Shown here: one piece after another, positions 1 to 7,804 of the stretch
Numbering within the stretch: position 1 is the stretch's first letter
Layout of the letters: every line of letters begins with the position of its first letter
Source of the DNA: Candidatus Sumerlaeota bacterium
GTDB lineage: Bacteria; Sumerlaeota; Sumerlaeia; MWCT01
NCBI GenBank assembly: GCA_026398545.1
Contig: JAPLSR010000061.1
Location: 1 to 9,698 of the forward strand
Length of the DNA stretch: 9,698 nt
Direction of reading: 5' to 3'
Translations under genes and position numbers: made by a program
The notes under the pieces: model-generated
Database searches by the model: none
Told to the model about the DNA's origin: nothing
Seen by the model: only the letters and a program-made list of their open reading frames with translations

Positions 1-1540
1 AATGTGTCTTTTCAAGGGCATCAAGGTATCTGAAAAAGACGGGTTGCAAAGAGACATCCTCCTCCCCCTCCTGGAAAAAGTTGGCGTATTCCCTGACTGC
101 CTCCTGATACATCCGCAGGCGGTAGTAAGCGTCGCCGAGGGCTGGCGATATGTAGGAAATCCCTTCGATAGGATTGCGGAGCTCGCGGAGATATAGAAGT
201 GCCTCGTGGAAGTAAGATTCATCGCCGGTCAGCTCACCCAGGTCAAGACAGGCATAAGAGGCGCGTTCCAGCGCCCAGGATGTCCGCGTCATGCGGATGG
301 CGCTTCGCCAGTGGGCAATGGAATCCTTCAACTCATTCAGGGTGCGATTCCCCTCAGTGAGAAAAGCGGCTGCCTCATGAAGGGAGGCGCATTCCAGAGG
401 ATTGTATAGCTCCGGGTGTATCTCCTTCTCATCCAGCATCTTGTTCAGGCAGGTTCCGATTTTTTCCATGAGATTCTTGTCATTTTCCTGGCGCGCGATA
501 TAGAGCAAACCAACAATGGAATCGAACTTGCGGCTGTCAGGAGAAAGTGGATTATCGCACTCATAAAGGAGACGAGAGGTTTTAAAATCCCCTTTGCGCT
601 CAAATGCCTCGCCCAACCGACAATAAAAATGTTCTGGAAGGTTCTCACCAAGGGACTGCAGGATGGCGTTGAATGTGAGGCTTTCATTATCCAACAGGTG
701 AGTCAGGAGGTCATAAGCCTCCATCTCCACCTCTTCATCCATCCCTCCCAATTCAAGGGCCTGAAGGCAGTCCGATATGGCGTTCTGATTTTTACCAAGT
801 TTCTCATATGTCCTGGCACGGTAAAAAAGCGCCTCAGGCGTATCGGGCTGAATCTCCAGAAATCTATCAAGGCAGGAAAGCGCCTCGTCATAATTCCGCC
901 TCTTGAGCTCAAGGATGCCGATGTGGAGAATGGAAGGCGGATATACCTCATCCTGACTAAGGGCATCCTTGTAATATTGCATGGCGAGGTCAAAATAATT
1001 CCCCGCCTCCTCCAGTTCCCCCTTGATGACAAGAAGGCGTTCCGGATTCTCAGTTTGCTCGGCAAGGGACTCGAGAAAGCGCCTCGCTCGCGGTATCTGG
1101 TTCCATATCTCGGCAATGTCAAGATACATGTTCATGGCACTATCGTGCTCGGGATAAAGCGAGACAATCTCCTCCATCCTGTTCATGGCGGATGTGAGGT
1201 CACCTTTCTCAAGGGAGATAAGGACAATGCCTTCCAGCGCCCAGTAATGCCTCGGGTCATGCTTTAATATCTCCTGATAGAAGGTTCTTGAACTTTCGAC
1301 CTCGCCTTTGCGGAACTGAATCTGGGCAATGCGGAAGAGGGGAAATATTGGGTCTCCGGGGAGGGAAAGCGCCCGGTGATAGAGACGTAATGCCCTCTCA
1401 AACTGGTCGGTGGCTTCATAAATATAGCCCGCATTGGTATAAGTTTCAGCATCATCCCCGAGAGAAAGCATGAAATTGACCCCCTCCTGAACGGCATCAT
1501 GGGCGGTGCAGAGCTGATAAAAGAGGTCAAGCGTCTCATC
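1..1540 (-). CDS. TPR protein, 3' portion in shifted frame (partial, runs off the left edge)
   Basis: Reading the minus strand in the frame whose codons occupy 1538-1540 down to 2-4, I find no stop codon across about 513 codons, and the frame is still open at the window edge. The translation is continuous helical-repeat sequence. Typical TPR units are visible, for example TYTNAGYIYEATDQFERAL, then PRHYWALEGIVLISLEKGDL, then PDTPEALFYRARTYEKLGK, with the alternating small/large pattern (A/G at position 8, A at 20, P at 32). It directly continues the TPR array of the gene starting at 3825, but in the -1 frame relative to it. The first in-frame ATG is at 1471, inside a repeat and with no convincing ribosome-binding site, so I regard this as the 3' part of the same gene and not an independent one. 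The C-terminus lies outside the window. TPR arrays are protein-interaction scaffolds; the partner is unknown. Confidence 0.72.
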
Positions 1541-3825
1541 TTTTTGTTCAACGGGTCTTTCCGGAGAAAGGCGGTATAACCCATCTCGGCATCTTCAAGT
1601 CGCTCCATCCGCTCAAGAAGCTGGAGATGAAGAATATTCAAAAGAACGGAGTGCGGGGTTGCCCGCAGACCCTCATCCAGAAGCTCCATGGCATTATCAT
1701 AAAGCCCGCTGCGCAAAAGGAAAGCGCCGGCAAGTTCATAAGCCCATTCTTCATTCCGATTCTGCTGAAGAACCATCTGGCAGGTCATTTCCAAGGAACG
1801 GTAACGATGTTGCTCTTCATAAAGTTCAAGCAGATACTGCCAGGTGGTGCGGTCTGCGGGATTCCCAACCACAGCCTTCTTCAGATAGGACTCCGCCGTG
1901 ATGTATTCCCCCCGCATGCGGAACGTTTCGCCTATTTCACGCAGGATTTCGGGATGCTCCGGGGAGGATTCCTGGGCAAGCCTGAGAAAATGAAAAGTCT
2001 CCTTATAATTCGCAATGACGCGGTAACAAATGGCTCGTTGCACAAGAAGACTGCGTTCTGAGGGATAATGTGAAAGCCCAAGGGCATTATATCGTGTAGC
2101 CAGTGAATACCGCCCTATCCTCAGCGCAACATCGGCACAGAAATGTGCCGCCCCATGCGCCTTGTGCCGTAAAGCCTTTTTCGCCAGACTCAATGCCGCA
2201 GGATAATCCTCCGCCTCATGATATTCCCTTGCCGCAAAACCTATATCCGCCTCGGAGTCCTCCGACGCCTTGAGAAGCAGTCGCAAACCCGGTTCCAGAG
2301 ACGCGGAGGGCTTCTGCCGCTTCCTGAGTCTATGCATCAGGCGAAGACGGGTTACATGACCCACTCCTGGCGGGAGGGATTCCAGAAGTCCACGCGCCAG
2401 CTGGACATTTCCCCGCGCAATGTCCTCTTCTGCATGTTCAAGCGACCTGAAAATCTCATCCTCACTTCTCGGGATAATTGCATCCACCTTTTCCTGCAAT
2501 TCGATAGGAAAGACAGCCATTGCCCAGAAGTCTGTGGAACGGGCGTATTGTATCAGCTCTTCAAAAGAGATTTCCCTCTCAGATGCGTCAAGGACATAAA
2601 ATATTTCTCTAATGGGATGATACCCATAGATAAGAACATGGCGGCTCCCCTCAAAATCGGAAAAAAGGGTGACAACCGGCACATTTAAGTCCAAAACCGC
2701 GCCAAGGCGCTGGAAATTGAACTCAAATGCCCTTGTTATTAAGCCAGCCTCATGCAGGGATATGCGCATGCCATAACGGCTTGATGGAACATACCTGCTT
2801 TCTTCTGCATCCTCCTCCCGCCTTATTCTGAAATAAGCCAGAAGGATATTTCTCACATCCCGCTCATTTTTGACCACTCCATCCGGCGGCAGGGGAAGGG
2901 GGATTCGGAAATCCCGTTCCTCAAATCTCCTGCCCAGCTGGAGATTCAGACATGCCTTTATCATATCTTTTGATTCAGCATTCCGGAAGCATGTCAAAGC
3001 CTTTTCCCAATCCCCCTCCTGAAAATAGGAAAAGCCTGTTCCCCATGACACGGAGGATTTGAAATCATTATCGGGTGCAAGCGCATCGGCAGCCTTGAAA
3101 GCATCCCGCGCTTCTATGTGCCTCCCAATGCGCAGTAACTGATACCCCATGTTATAATGGGGGAAAAATGCCTCGGGATGATAAAGGATAGTATGGGTGT
3201 ATTCCCCAACAGCATTCTCCCATTGTTCCCGCCTCACCATTAAGGTTGCAAGCGCAAGTCGCGCCGAATAAGCCCTCGGGTAATTGCCAAGATGACGCGT
3301 GAGTATCTCCTCCGCCAGTTCTAATTGACCGCCGCTCTCATATATCGATGACTGGTCTATCACAAGGAAGGATTCAGCGCGCGGCGTGCTGTATTCGGAT
3401 GCCCTTGCGATGCTGGATGCGGCGGATTCAAGGGCGCCCATCATGGCATAGGTCCTGGCATAAGTGCCGTGGAGCCGTGCCATAAGGACATCATCCTCCG
3501 GTGGCACCTTATCTTTTACCACATCCAGCGACTTCAAGGCACTAATGACATTGCCGAATTGAAGACAGGAACGGGCATAATCCAGCAGGACTGCAATTGT
3601 GGGGTGTTCTTTTACCGCATGGGAAAGCAGCTTATGGGAGAACCGCATATATCCAAGTCGCCGGTGAGCACGGGCGATGAGCAAAACCGCCTCAGGCTCG
3701 GCAAGTAATAATGATTTCACACCCCTCTTCGCCCGTTGGACAGTCTTCCTGAATACATTTCTGACTTCTGTATATCGACCATCCTCCATGAGCCGGAGCA
3801 GTCTTTTCATCTGTGTTTCAGACAT
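1264..3825 (-). CDS. large TPR protein with C39-peptidase-like domain, 5' portion (frameshifted at about 1541)
   Basis: The open frame gives 853 residues, but only about 1-762 look genuine. Residues 763-853 (S/P/R-rich, no repeat pattern) are out-of-frame translation after the T5 run at 1541-1545. There is no signal peptide or membrane segment, so the product is probably cytoplasmic. TPR-like helical pairs occupy about 115-290 (clear units near 186-219 and 221-253) and about 520-760 (clear units at 626-659, 693-726 and 727-760). Between them, about 305-440 resembles a C39-type papain-fold domain: LNVPVVTLF, then SRHVLIYGYH with His396, then FYVLDASERE with Asp413, then FWAMAVFP. No cysteine lies in 305-440, so it is probably non-catalytic. 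The start is ATG at 3823-3825 with no clear Shine-Dalgarno; Met6 is an alternative. It follows tsaD by 75 bases, a gap that contains an AT-rich inverted repeat at 3854-3868. The specific function is unknown. Confidence 0.75.
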   Translation of the reverse strand: MSETQMKRLLRLMEDGRYTEVRNVFRKTVQRAKRGVKSLLLAEPEAVLLIARAHRRLGYMRFSHKLLSHAVKEHPTIAVLLDYARSCLQFGNVISALKSLDVVKDKVPPEDDVLMARLHGTYARTYAMMGALESAASSIARASEYSTPRAESFLVIDQSSIYESGGQLELAEEILTRHLGNYPRAYSARLALATLMVRREQWENAVGEYTHTILYHPEAFFPHYNMGYQLLRIGRHIEARDAFKAADALAPDNDFKSSVSWGTGFSYFQEGDWEKALTCFRNAESKDMIKACLNLQLGRRFEERDFRIPLPLPPDGVVKNERDVRNILLAYFRIRREEDAEESRYVPSSRYGMRISLHEAGLITRAFEFNFQRLGAVLDLNVPVVTLFSDFEGSRHVLIYGYHPIREIFYVLDASEREISFEELIQYARSTDFWAMAVFPIELQEKVDAIIPRSEDEIFRSLEHAEEDIARGNVQLARGLLESLPPGVGHVTRLRLMHRLRKRQKPSASLEPGLRLLLKASEDSEADIGFAAREYHEAEDYPAALSLAKKALRHKAHGAAHFCADVALRIGRYSLATRYNALGLSHYPSERSLLVQRAICYRVIANYKETFHFLRLAQESSPEHPEILREIGETFRMRGEYITAESYLKKAVVGNPADRTTWQYLLELYEEQHRYRSLEMTCQMVLQQNRNEEWAYELAGAFLLRSGLYDNAMELLDEGLRATPHSVLLNILHLQLLERMERLEDAEMGYTAFLRKDPLNKKMRRLTSFISSAPPMMPFRRGSISCFLSGMMLKLIPMRAIFMKPPTSLRGHYVSITGRFPSPETQYFPSSALPRFSSAKARSKVQEPSIRRY

Positions 3826-3900
3826 TAATTATTACCCGCGTTGAAACCTGTTTAATATTTTAAATATTTCACATATCACCCCGGGAACACAAGTCATTAT

Positions 3901-4962
3901 TCATACAATGGGCAGATTGGCGTCAGCGTTGAGTGTCAGCGTGGCTATCCGTGCGCCGTCGCTGAAGCTATGGCGCGTAAGCGACCCTGCATGGTAAACA
4001 TGCCATGCCAGTCCTGCAACCATTGCGGCATTATCTGTGCACAAAATGGGTGACGGGATATGAAATGTGATGCCGTCAAGGCGGCGTCTCGCCTCATCCC
4101 GAAGCCCCATGTTACATGCCACACCACCCACAATCGCCACCCTTCCGGCGCCTGTCATCACAATTGCCCGCTCACTCTTTGTCAAAAGGGTGTCAATGAC
4201 GGCGGTCTGAAACGAGGCGGCAATATGTTTTTGCTCCTCAGCGTCAAGGGGTCTTTCCCCTTTTGTCTTTTCCCTGACATATCGCACCACAGCCGTCTTC
4301 AGACCGCTGAAGGATAAATCACAATCCTCCGACCTTACACCCGGACGTGGAAAGTTGATATATCCAGCATTCCACTCATGGCTCAGTCGGTCAATAATGG
4401 GACCGCCGGGATATCCAAGCCCCAATAGCTTTGCCACCTTGTCAAATGCCTCCCCTGCCGCATCATCAAGCGTCCGCCCGATAACCTCATAATGCAACGG
4501 GTCATGGACATATACAAGGCTGCTGTGTCCACCAGATACGACCAACCCTAAATATGGATAATCAAATTCCTGAGTTGTGGCTCCGCTCTCCTTTTCCAAA
4601 AGAAAGGGGGCGTATAAATGTGCCGCAACGTGATGCACGGGCACAAGTGGTTTCCCAAGGGCATACGCCAATGCCTTCGCAAACTCCACTCCGACGAGGA
4701 GGGAACCGATGAGACCGGGACCCGATGTAACGCCGACAAGGTCAATCTCCCGCAGACTCACCCCCGCCTCAAAAAGCGACTCCTTCAAAATGGGGACGAT
4801 AATTGAGATGTGAAGCCGGGAGGCAAGTTCCGGAACCACCCCGCCATAAACGGCATGGGATGACACCTGTGAGGCGATTACATTGGAGAGGATACGCCGT
4901 CCATCCGCAACAACGGCGCAGGATGTCTCATCACACGATGTCTCAATTCCAAGGCACAGCAT
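3901..4962 (-). CDS. tsaD: tRNA N6-adenosine threonylcarbamoyltransferase TsaD
   Basis: TsaD (Kae1/Qri7/YgjD family) transfers the threonylcarbamoyl group from TC-AMP to A37 of ANN-decoding tRNAs, with TsaB and TsaE, in the cytoplasm. The 353-residue protein starts with the family signature MLCLGIETSCDETSCAVV. It carries the metal-binding HxxxH motif at His111/His115 (HHVAAH), ASKHA nucleotide-fold motifs VVSGGHSSL (141-149) and GGVACN (279-284), LDDAAGEAFDK (165-175), and a CTDNAAM motif (308-314) whose Asp310 is the conserved C-terminal metal ligand. The start matches the family N-terminus, yet no Shine-Dalgarno precedes the ATG; the upstream bases are A/T only. Odd feature: between HAG (324-326) and LTLNADANLP (342-351) there are about 15 residues where relatives usually have about 4, and this stretch is encoded by the 23-bp palindromic repeat at 3956-3978. 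The catalytic core is intact, so the enzyme is probably functional. It sits downstream of the rplQ terminator and so is probably transcribed separately. Confidence 0.96.
   Translation of the reverse strand: MLCLGIETSCDETSCAVVADGRRILSNVIASQVSSHAVYGGVVPELASRLHISIIVPILKESLFEAGVSLREIDLVGVTSGPGLIGSLLVGVEFAKALAYALGKPLVPVHHVAAHLYAPFLLEKESGATTQEFDYPYLGLVVSGGHSSLVYVHDPLHYEVIGRTLDDAAGEAFDKVAKLLGLGYPGGPIIDRLSHEWNAGYINFPRPGVRSEDCDLSFSGLKTAVVRYVREKTKGERPLDAEEQKHIAASFQTAVIDTLLTKSERAIVMTGAGRVAIVGGVACNMGLRDEARRRLDGITFHIPSPILCTDNAAMVAGLAWHVYHAGSLTRHSFSDGARIATLTLNADANLPIV
3956..3978. repeat. palindromic repeat copy A, inside tsaD
   Basis: These 23 bases are identical to 9476-9498 in the same orientation. A 6-bp stem can form between 3958-3963 (gtcgct) and 3980-3985 (agcgac), with a 16-base loop. 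An alternative stem pairs 3953-3957 (gcgcc) with 3972-3976 (ggcgc). The repeat is read in the tsaD frame as TRHSFSDG (residues 329-336), in the only part of the protein that does not match the family pattern. Confidence 0.75.
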
Positions 4963-5111
4963 TGTATTTTTTATTTAAGAAACAATAAATGTGCTCGTAA
5001 AAAACAATAATAATCAGAACCGTAGAGTATCACCATTGTCCATATATTTTTTGGCTCGTGCCTGAGGCGAAATTTCCGGATAAGACAGGAGGGATTAAAC
5101 AAGGGATAAAT
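4963..5111. other. tsaD upstream intergenic spacer
   Basis: This A/T-rich spacer lies between the rplQ terminator and the tsaD start. It should hold the tsaD promoter, because a strong terminator lies just upstream of it. I looked for sigma-70-like -35/-10 pairs on the minus strand and found none good enough to call. I saw no small ORF, tRNA or riboswitch-like structure. Confidence 0.5.
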
Positions 5112-5142
5112 AAAAAACCGCCGGAGGATGAACCCCGGCGGT
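5112..5142 (-). terminator. rho-independent terminator of the alpha operon
   Basis: On the minus strand, an 8-bp G+C-rich perfect stem (5135-5142 with 5117-5124, arms accgccgg and ccggcggt) encloses a 10-base loop (5125-5134). It is followed directly by a T run (A run at 5112-5117 on the plus strand). It lies 25 bases past the rplQ stop, where transcription of the ribosomal operon should end. Confidence 0.93.
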
Positions 5143-5167
5143 CGGAATTGCTGCTGGAAATGTCGGA

Positions 5168-5578
5168 TCAGGCATGAATATGAAGTCTTTTGGGCTTTTT
5201 CTTTTTCACCATTTCCTTTTCCGGCATTTCAACAAACTCAATAAATGCCATGGGGGCGGAGTCCCCGGCGCGGAAATGACCTTTGACGATGCGTGTATAT
5301 CCACCCGGACGGTTGGTAAAGCGCGGGGCAATTTCCGTAAACAATTTGTGTACAGCCTCCTTCTTACCGAGACGGCTGAATACCAACCGGCGCGCCGCTA
5401 AGTCACCCCTCTTGCCCAGTGTGATGAGCCTTTCGACAAAGGGACGGAGATTTTTAGCCTTCGCCTCCGTGGTCAGGATGCGCTCATTACGAATCAGAGC
5501 GGCGGCAAGGTTGCGCATAAGCGCCAGCCGATGCTCTGTTGTCCGGTTCAACTTGCTTTTGACTTTACGATGCCTCAT
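5168..5578 (-). CDS. rplQ: 50S ribosomal protein L17
   Basis: L17 is a large-subunit protein near the polypeptide exit region and is normally the last gene of the alpha operon, as here. The 136-residue product begins with the characteristic MRHRKVKSKLNRTTEHR and continues with LMRNLAAALIRNERILTT, AKNLRPFVERLITL and the late GGYTRIVK motif. The ATG at 5576-5578 is preceded by a purine-rich GAGGGAGA ribosome-binding region. It follows rpoA after 29 bases and is followed by the terminator at 5112-5142. It is a little longer than the usual 115-130 residues because of a lysine-rich tail (about 120-136, with KKKKPKR), which probably contacts rRNA. Confidence 0.97.
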   Translation of the reverse strand: MRHRKVKSKLNRTTEHRLALMRNLAAALIRNERILTTEAKAKNLRPFVERLITLGKRGDLAARRLVFSRLGKKEAVHKLFTEIAPRFTNRPGGYTRIVKGHFRAGDSAPMAFIEFVEMPEKEMVKKKKPKRLHIHA

Positions 5579-5608
5579 GAAAATATCTCCCTCAACAGGA
5601 TGGAAATA

Positions 5609-6637
5609 TCAGCTCTCCTTCTCCTTTTCCTTGATGGGCAGGTTAATGGGCAGACCCCGCTCATCTAATTTCAAATTGAAGGAAAGCCCCATCTCCTTCA
5701 GGATATTCTTGATTTCATTTAATGATTTGCGTCCAAAGTTGCGGTATTTCAGCATATCAGATTCACTCTTCTGAATAAGGTCTCGGATAGTCTTGATGCC
5801 AGCCGCCTCAAGGCAGTTGAAGGAGCGCACGGAGAGTTCAAGCTCCTCAATGCTCTTATCCAGCTTTTCCTCCAGTTCCATGATGGGAGTGACCTCTTCC
5901 TCCTCTTCCTTGAAGACCTCCACCTGTTTCTGCTCCTCTTCAAACCTGATGAAGAGAGAGAGGTGGTCCCGGAGGATGAGACCCGCATAACTAATGGCTT
6001 CTTCCGGTCGGACGCCGCCATTTGTCCAGATTTCAAGGATGAGACGGTCATAATCTGTGCGCTGTCCCAGACGGGCATTCTCGACCTTGTATTTGACGTT
6101 CAGGATGGGGGAAAAGGCGGCATCAAGGGGGATGAGACCAATCTCTTCCTCTTCATCCTTTTTGTGCTCAGAGGATGGACTGTAACCGCGTCCCTGTGCA
6201 ACCTTGACCTCCATCTTGACCCTTGAACCACGGGAAAGGGTCATAAGATGCTGGTCGGGATTCAGAACCTCAATATGTTCATTCAGTTCAAAATCCCCCG
6301 CCTTGATATTTTTCGCCCCCTTGGCATCAAGATAAATCATCGTGGAAGGTTTGATTCCAAGCATCTTGAAACGCACAGCCTTGAGGTTAAGAATCATCTC
6401 CTGTATGTCCTCTTTCATGCCATCGATGACATGGAACTCATGAGGAACGCCTTCAATCTTGAGGGAGACGGGGGCAGCGCCCTGCACGGATGAAAGCAAA
6501 ACGCGGCGCAGGGAATTGCCAAGGGTTGTTCCAAATCCTGGCTCAAAAGGCTCGGCAAAAAATTTCCCATAAAACTCCGTCAGGCTCTCCCGCTCGCAAT
6601 AAAGCCGACTGGGAATAACAAGCGGTTTCAATTCCAT
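5609..6637 (-). CDS. rpoA: DNA-directed RNA polymerase subunit alpha
   Basis: The alpha dimer nucleates RNA polymerase assembly, and its C-terminal domain binds UP elements and activators. The product is 342 residues. The N-terminal domain (about 1-235) has the assembly motif LGNSLRRVLLSS (39-50, with Arg44/Arg45) and the DGMKEDIQEMILNLK segment (72-86). A very acidic linker follows (KEEEEEV, 243-249). The alpha-CTD (about 255-325) has LSVRSFNCLEAAGI, in which Arg271 corresponds to the DNA-contacting Arg265 of E. coli, and then the helix-hairpin-helix RNFGRKSLNEIK (299-310). The ATG at 6635-6637 follows a good Shine-Dalgarno, AAGGAAGGT (6646-6654). It lies between rpsD and rplQ in the standard alpha-operon order. 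Nothing essential is missing. Confidence 0.98.
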   Translation of the reverse strand: MELKPLVIPSRLYCERESLTEFYGKFFAEPFEPGFGTTLGNSLRRVLLSSVQGAAPVSLKIEGVPHEFHVIDGMKEDIQEMILNLKAVRFKMLGIKPSTMIYLDAKGAKNIKAGDFELNEHIEVLNPDQHLMTLSRGSRVKMEVKVAQGRGYSPSSEHKKDEEEEIGLIPLDAAFSPILNVKYKVENARLGQRTDYDRLILEIWTNGGVRPEEAISYAGLILRDHLSLFIRFEEEQKQVEVFKEEEEEVTPIMELEEKLDKSIEELELSVRSFNCLEAAGIKTIRDLIQKSESDMLKYRNFGRKSLNEIKNILKEMGLSFNLKLDERGLPINLPIKEKEKES

Positions 6638-6673
6638 ATAAAATTACCTTCCTTCGGGGTAATGATTTTCTCA

Positions 6674-7303
6674 TCACTTGGAATACAATTCAATGATAAC
6701 CTGTTCCTGTATGTCCATTGGAATATCTTCCCTTGCGGGGATGGTCAGCATTTTCCCCTTGAAATCCTGAGGATTATATTCCAACCAGGGAACGCGCCCA
6801 TTCTTTTCCGCTCGCTCCAGCGACGCCAGCACCTGCTTGGTCTGGCGCATCTTTTCCACAAGCTGAACCTCCTCACCTGCGGAAAGCAGGTAGGAGGGAA
6901 TGTCCACCTTTTTCCCGTTCACAAGTATATGGCCATGACGAACCATCTGGCGCGCTGAGTGCCGGGAGGATGCAAAGCCAAGGCGGAATACAATATTATC
7001 AAGACGGCGCTCAAGCAATTGTAACAGAATGGTTCCTGTCACACCCCGCCAGCGGTCAGCCTTCTCAAAATAACGTCGGAACTGACGCTCCAGAAGTCCA
7101 TAGATGCGCTTGGCGCGCTGCTTTTCACGTAGTTGTATCCCGTATGTGCTGAGCTTTCGTGTTCCTGTTTGTCCATGTTGACCCGGGGCATAACTCCTGC
7201 GTTCAATGGCGCATTTTGCCGTGTAACAGCGCTCTCCCTTCAGGAACATCTTTTTACCTTCACGCCTGCACAAACGGCAGCTCGGTCCGACATATCTTGC
7301 CAC
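6674..7303 (-). CDS. rpsD: 30S ribosomal protein S4, zinc-binding form
   Basis: S4 is a primary 16S rRNA binder that nucleates 30S assembly; in E. coli it also represses its own operon. The 209-residue product starts MARYVGPSCRLCRREGKK. It has four cysteines spaced C9-x2-C12-x13-C26-x4-C31, the zinc-knuckle (C+) form of S4. The RNA-binding S4 domain spans about 99-165 (RRLDNIVFRLGFASSRHSAR, then HILVNGKKVDIPS). The start codon is GTG at 7301-7303, supported by the conserved N-terminus and by GGAGG at 7314-7318. It lies 61 bases after rpsK and 36 bases before rpoA. Whether the E. coli-type S4 feedback site exists here cannot be judged. Confidence 0.98.
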   Translation of the reverse strand: MARYVGPSCRLCRREGKKMFLKGERCYTAKCAIERRSYAPGQHGQTGTRKLSTYGIQLREKQRAKRIYGLLERQFRRYFEKADRWRGVTGTILLQLLERRLDNIVFRLGFASSRHSARQMVRHGHILVNGKKVDIPSYLLSAGEEVQLVEKMRQTKQVLASLERAEKNGRVPWLEYNPQDFKGKMLTIPAREDIPMDIQEQVIIELYSK

Positions 7304-7313
7304 TTAGATTAAT

Positions 7314-7318
7314 CCTCC
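7314..7318 (-). promoter_or_regulatory. Shine-Dalgarno fixing the GTG start of rpsD
   Basis: GGAGG on the minus strand, 10 bases before the GTG at 7301-7303. The codon after GTG begins the conserved ARYVGP of S4, so together they fix this non-ATG start. Confidence 0.8.
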
Positions 7319-7364
7319 CGATCCTGGTCTACCATCTATGTATAATCCAAAGGATAAAAACATT

Positions 7365-7757
7365 TCAAACCCTGCGCTGTTTGGGGGGACGGCACCCATT
7401 ATGGGGGATGGGCGTCACGTCCTTAATGACCGTAATTTCCAACCCGACTGTCTGCAGGGCGCGGATGGCGGACTCACGGCCAGAGCCGGGTCCCTTTACA
7501 TAAATCTCAACGGAGCGAAGCCCATTTTCCATAGCCTTTTTTGCACAGTTTTCCGCCGCAACCTGGGCGGCAAAGGGTGTGCTTTTGCGGCTCCCCTTAA
7601 ATCCTGAACTTCCCGCCGTTGCCCAGGCAACAGTGTTCCCCTGCTTATCTGTAATCGTTACAACGGTATTATTGAACGAAGCCTGGATATGAACTATACC
7701 GTTAGTAATGGTCTTTTTGACCTTCTTTTTGGTTTTTTTCTGTTTCGGACCTGCCAT
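7365..7757 (-). CDS. rpsK: 30S ribosomal protein S11
   Basis: S11 lies on the 30S platform and contacts 16S rRNA near the E site. The 130-residue protein has the lysine-rich N-terminus (MAGPKQKKTKKKVKK), then NGIVHIQASFNNTVVTITD, GSSGFKGSRKSTPFAAQ, the KGPGSGRESAIRAL loop and the near-invariant C-terminal TPIPHNGCRPPK. The Asn-Gly in that last motif is the isoaspartate-prone site known in this family. I place the start at ATG 7755-7757 because GAGGAG (7765-7770) is 7 bases upstream and the resulting N-terminus fits the family. The frame stays open to a TTG at 7784, but that would add nine residues not seen in S11 and would overrun the ribosome-binding site. It is co-directional with rpsM (47-base gap) and rpsD. 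Confidence 0.97.
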   Translation of the reverse strand: MAGPKQKKTKKKVKKTITNGIVHIQASFNNTVVTITDKQGNTVAWATAGSSGFKGSRKSTPFAAQVAAENCAKKAMENGLRSVEIYVKGPGSGRESAIRALQTVGLEITVIKDVTPIPHNGCRPPKQRRV

Positions 7758-7764
7758 GTATAAT

Positions 7765-7770
7765 CTCCTC
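7765..7770 (-). promoter_or_regulatory. Shine-Dalgarno fixing the rpsK start
   Basis: GAGGAG on the minus strand, 7 bases before the ATG at 7755-7757. It favours that ATG over the in-frame TTG at 7784, which lies upstream of this site. Confidence 0.8.
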
Positions 7771-7804
7771 TTGGATTCAGGCAATCATTACGCAGCTCGT
7801 AAAT

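Noticed and set aside
445..1122. Minus-strand open frames at 445-687 and 703-1122
   Set aside because: They are out of frame with the TPR coding frame that runs through the same bases, and their translations are arginine-rich shadows.
416..1267. A 283-codon open frame on the plus strand
   Set aside because: It lies wholly antisense to the continuous TPR coding frame on the minus strand. Its translation shows no family features, and the minus frame explains the sequence better.
1264..1536. The last 91 codons of the 1264-3825 frame as a real C-terminus
   Set aside because: After residue 762 the sequence turns into S/P/R-rich text with no repeat pattern, while the neighbouring frame carries the expected TPR units from exactly that point.
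3854..3868. AT-rich inverted repeat (aatattt, one base, aaatatt) between tsaD and the TPR gene
   Set aside because: It is weak in pairing energy and lacks a T run, so it is not called a terminator. It could be an operator or chance in an A/T-rich spacer. A -35/-10 pair here (near 3864-3892) matched the consensus too poorly to list.
5283..5774. A 163-codon plus-strand frame across rplQ and rpoA
   Set aside because: It is antisense to two unmistakable conserved genes and spans their intergenic gap with no ribosome-binding site or recognisable domain.
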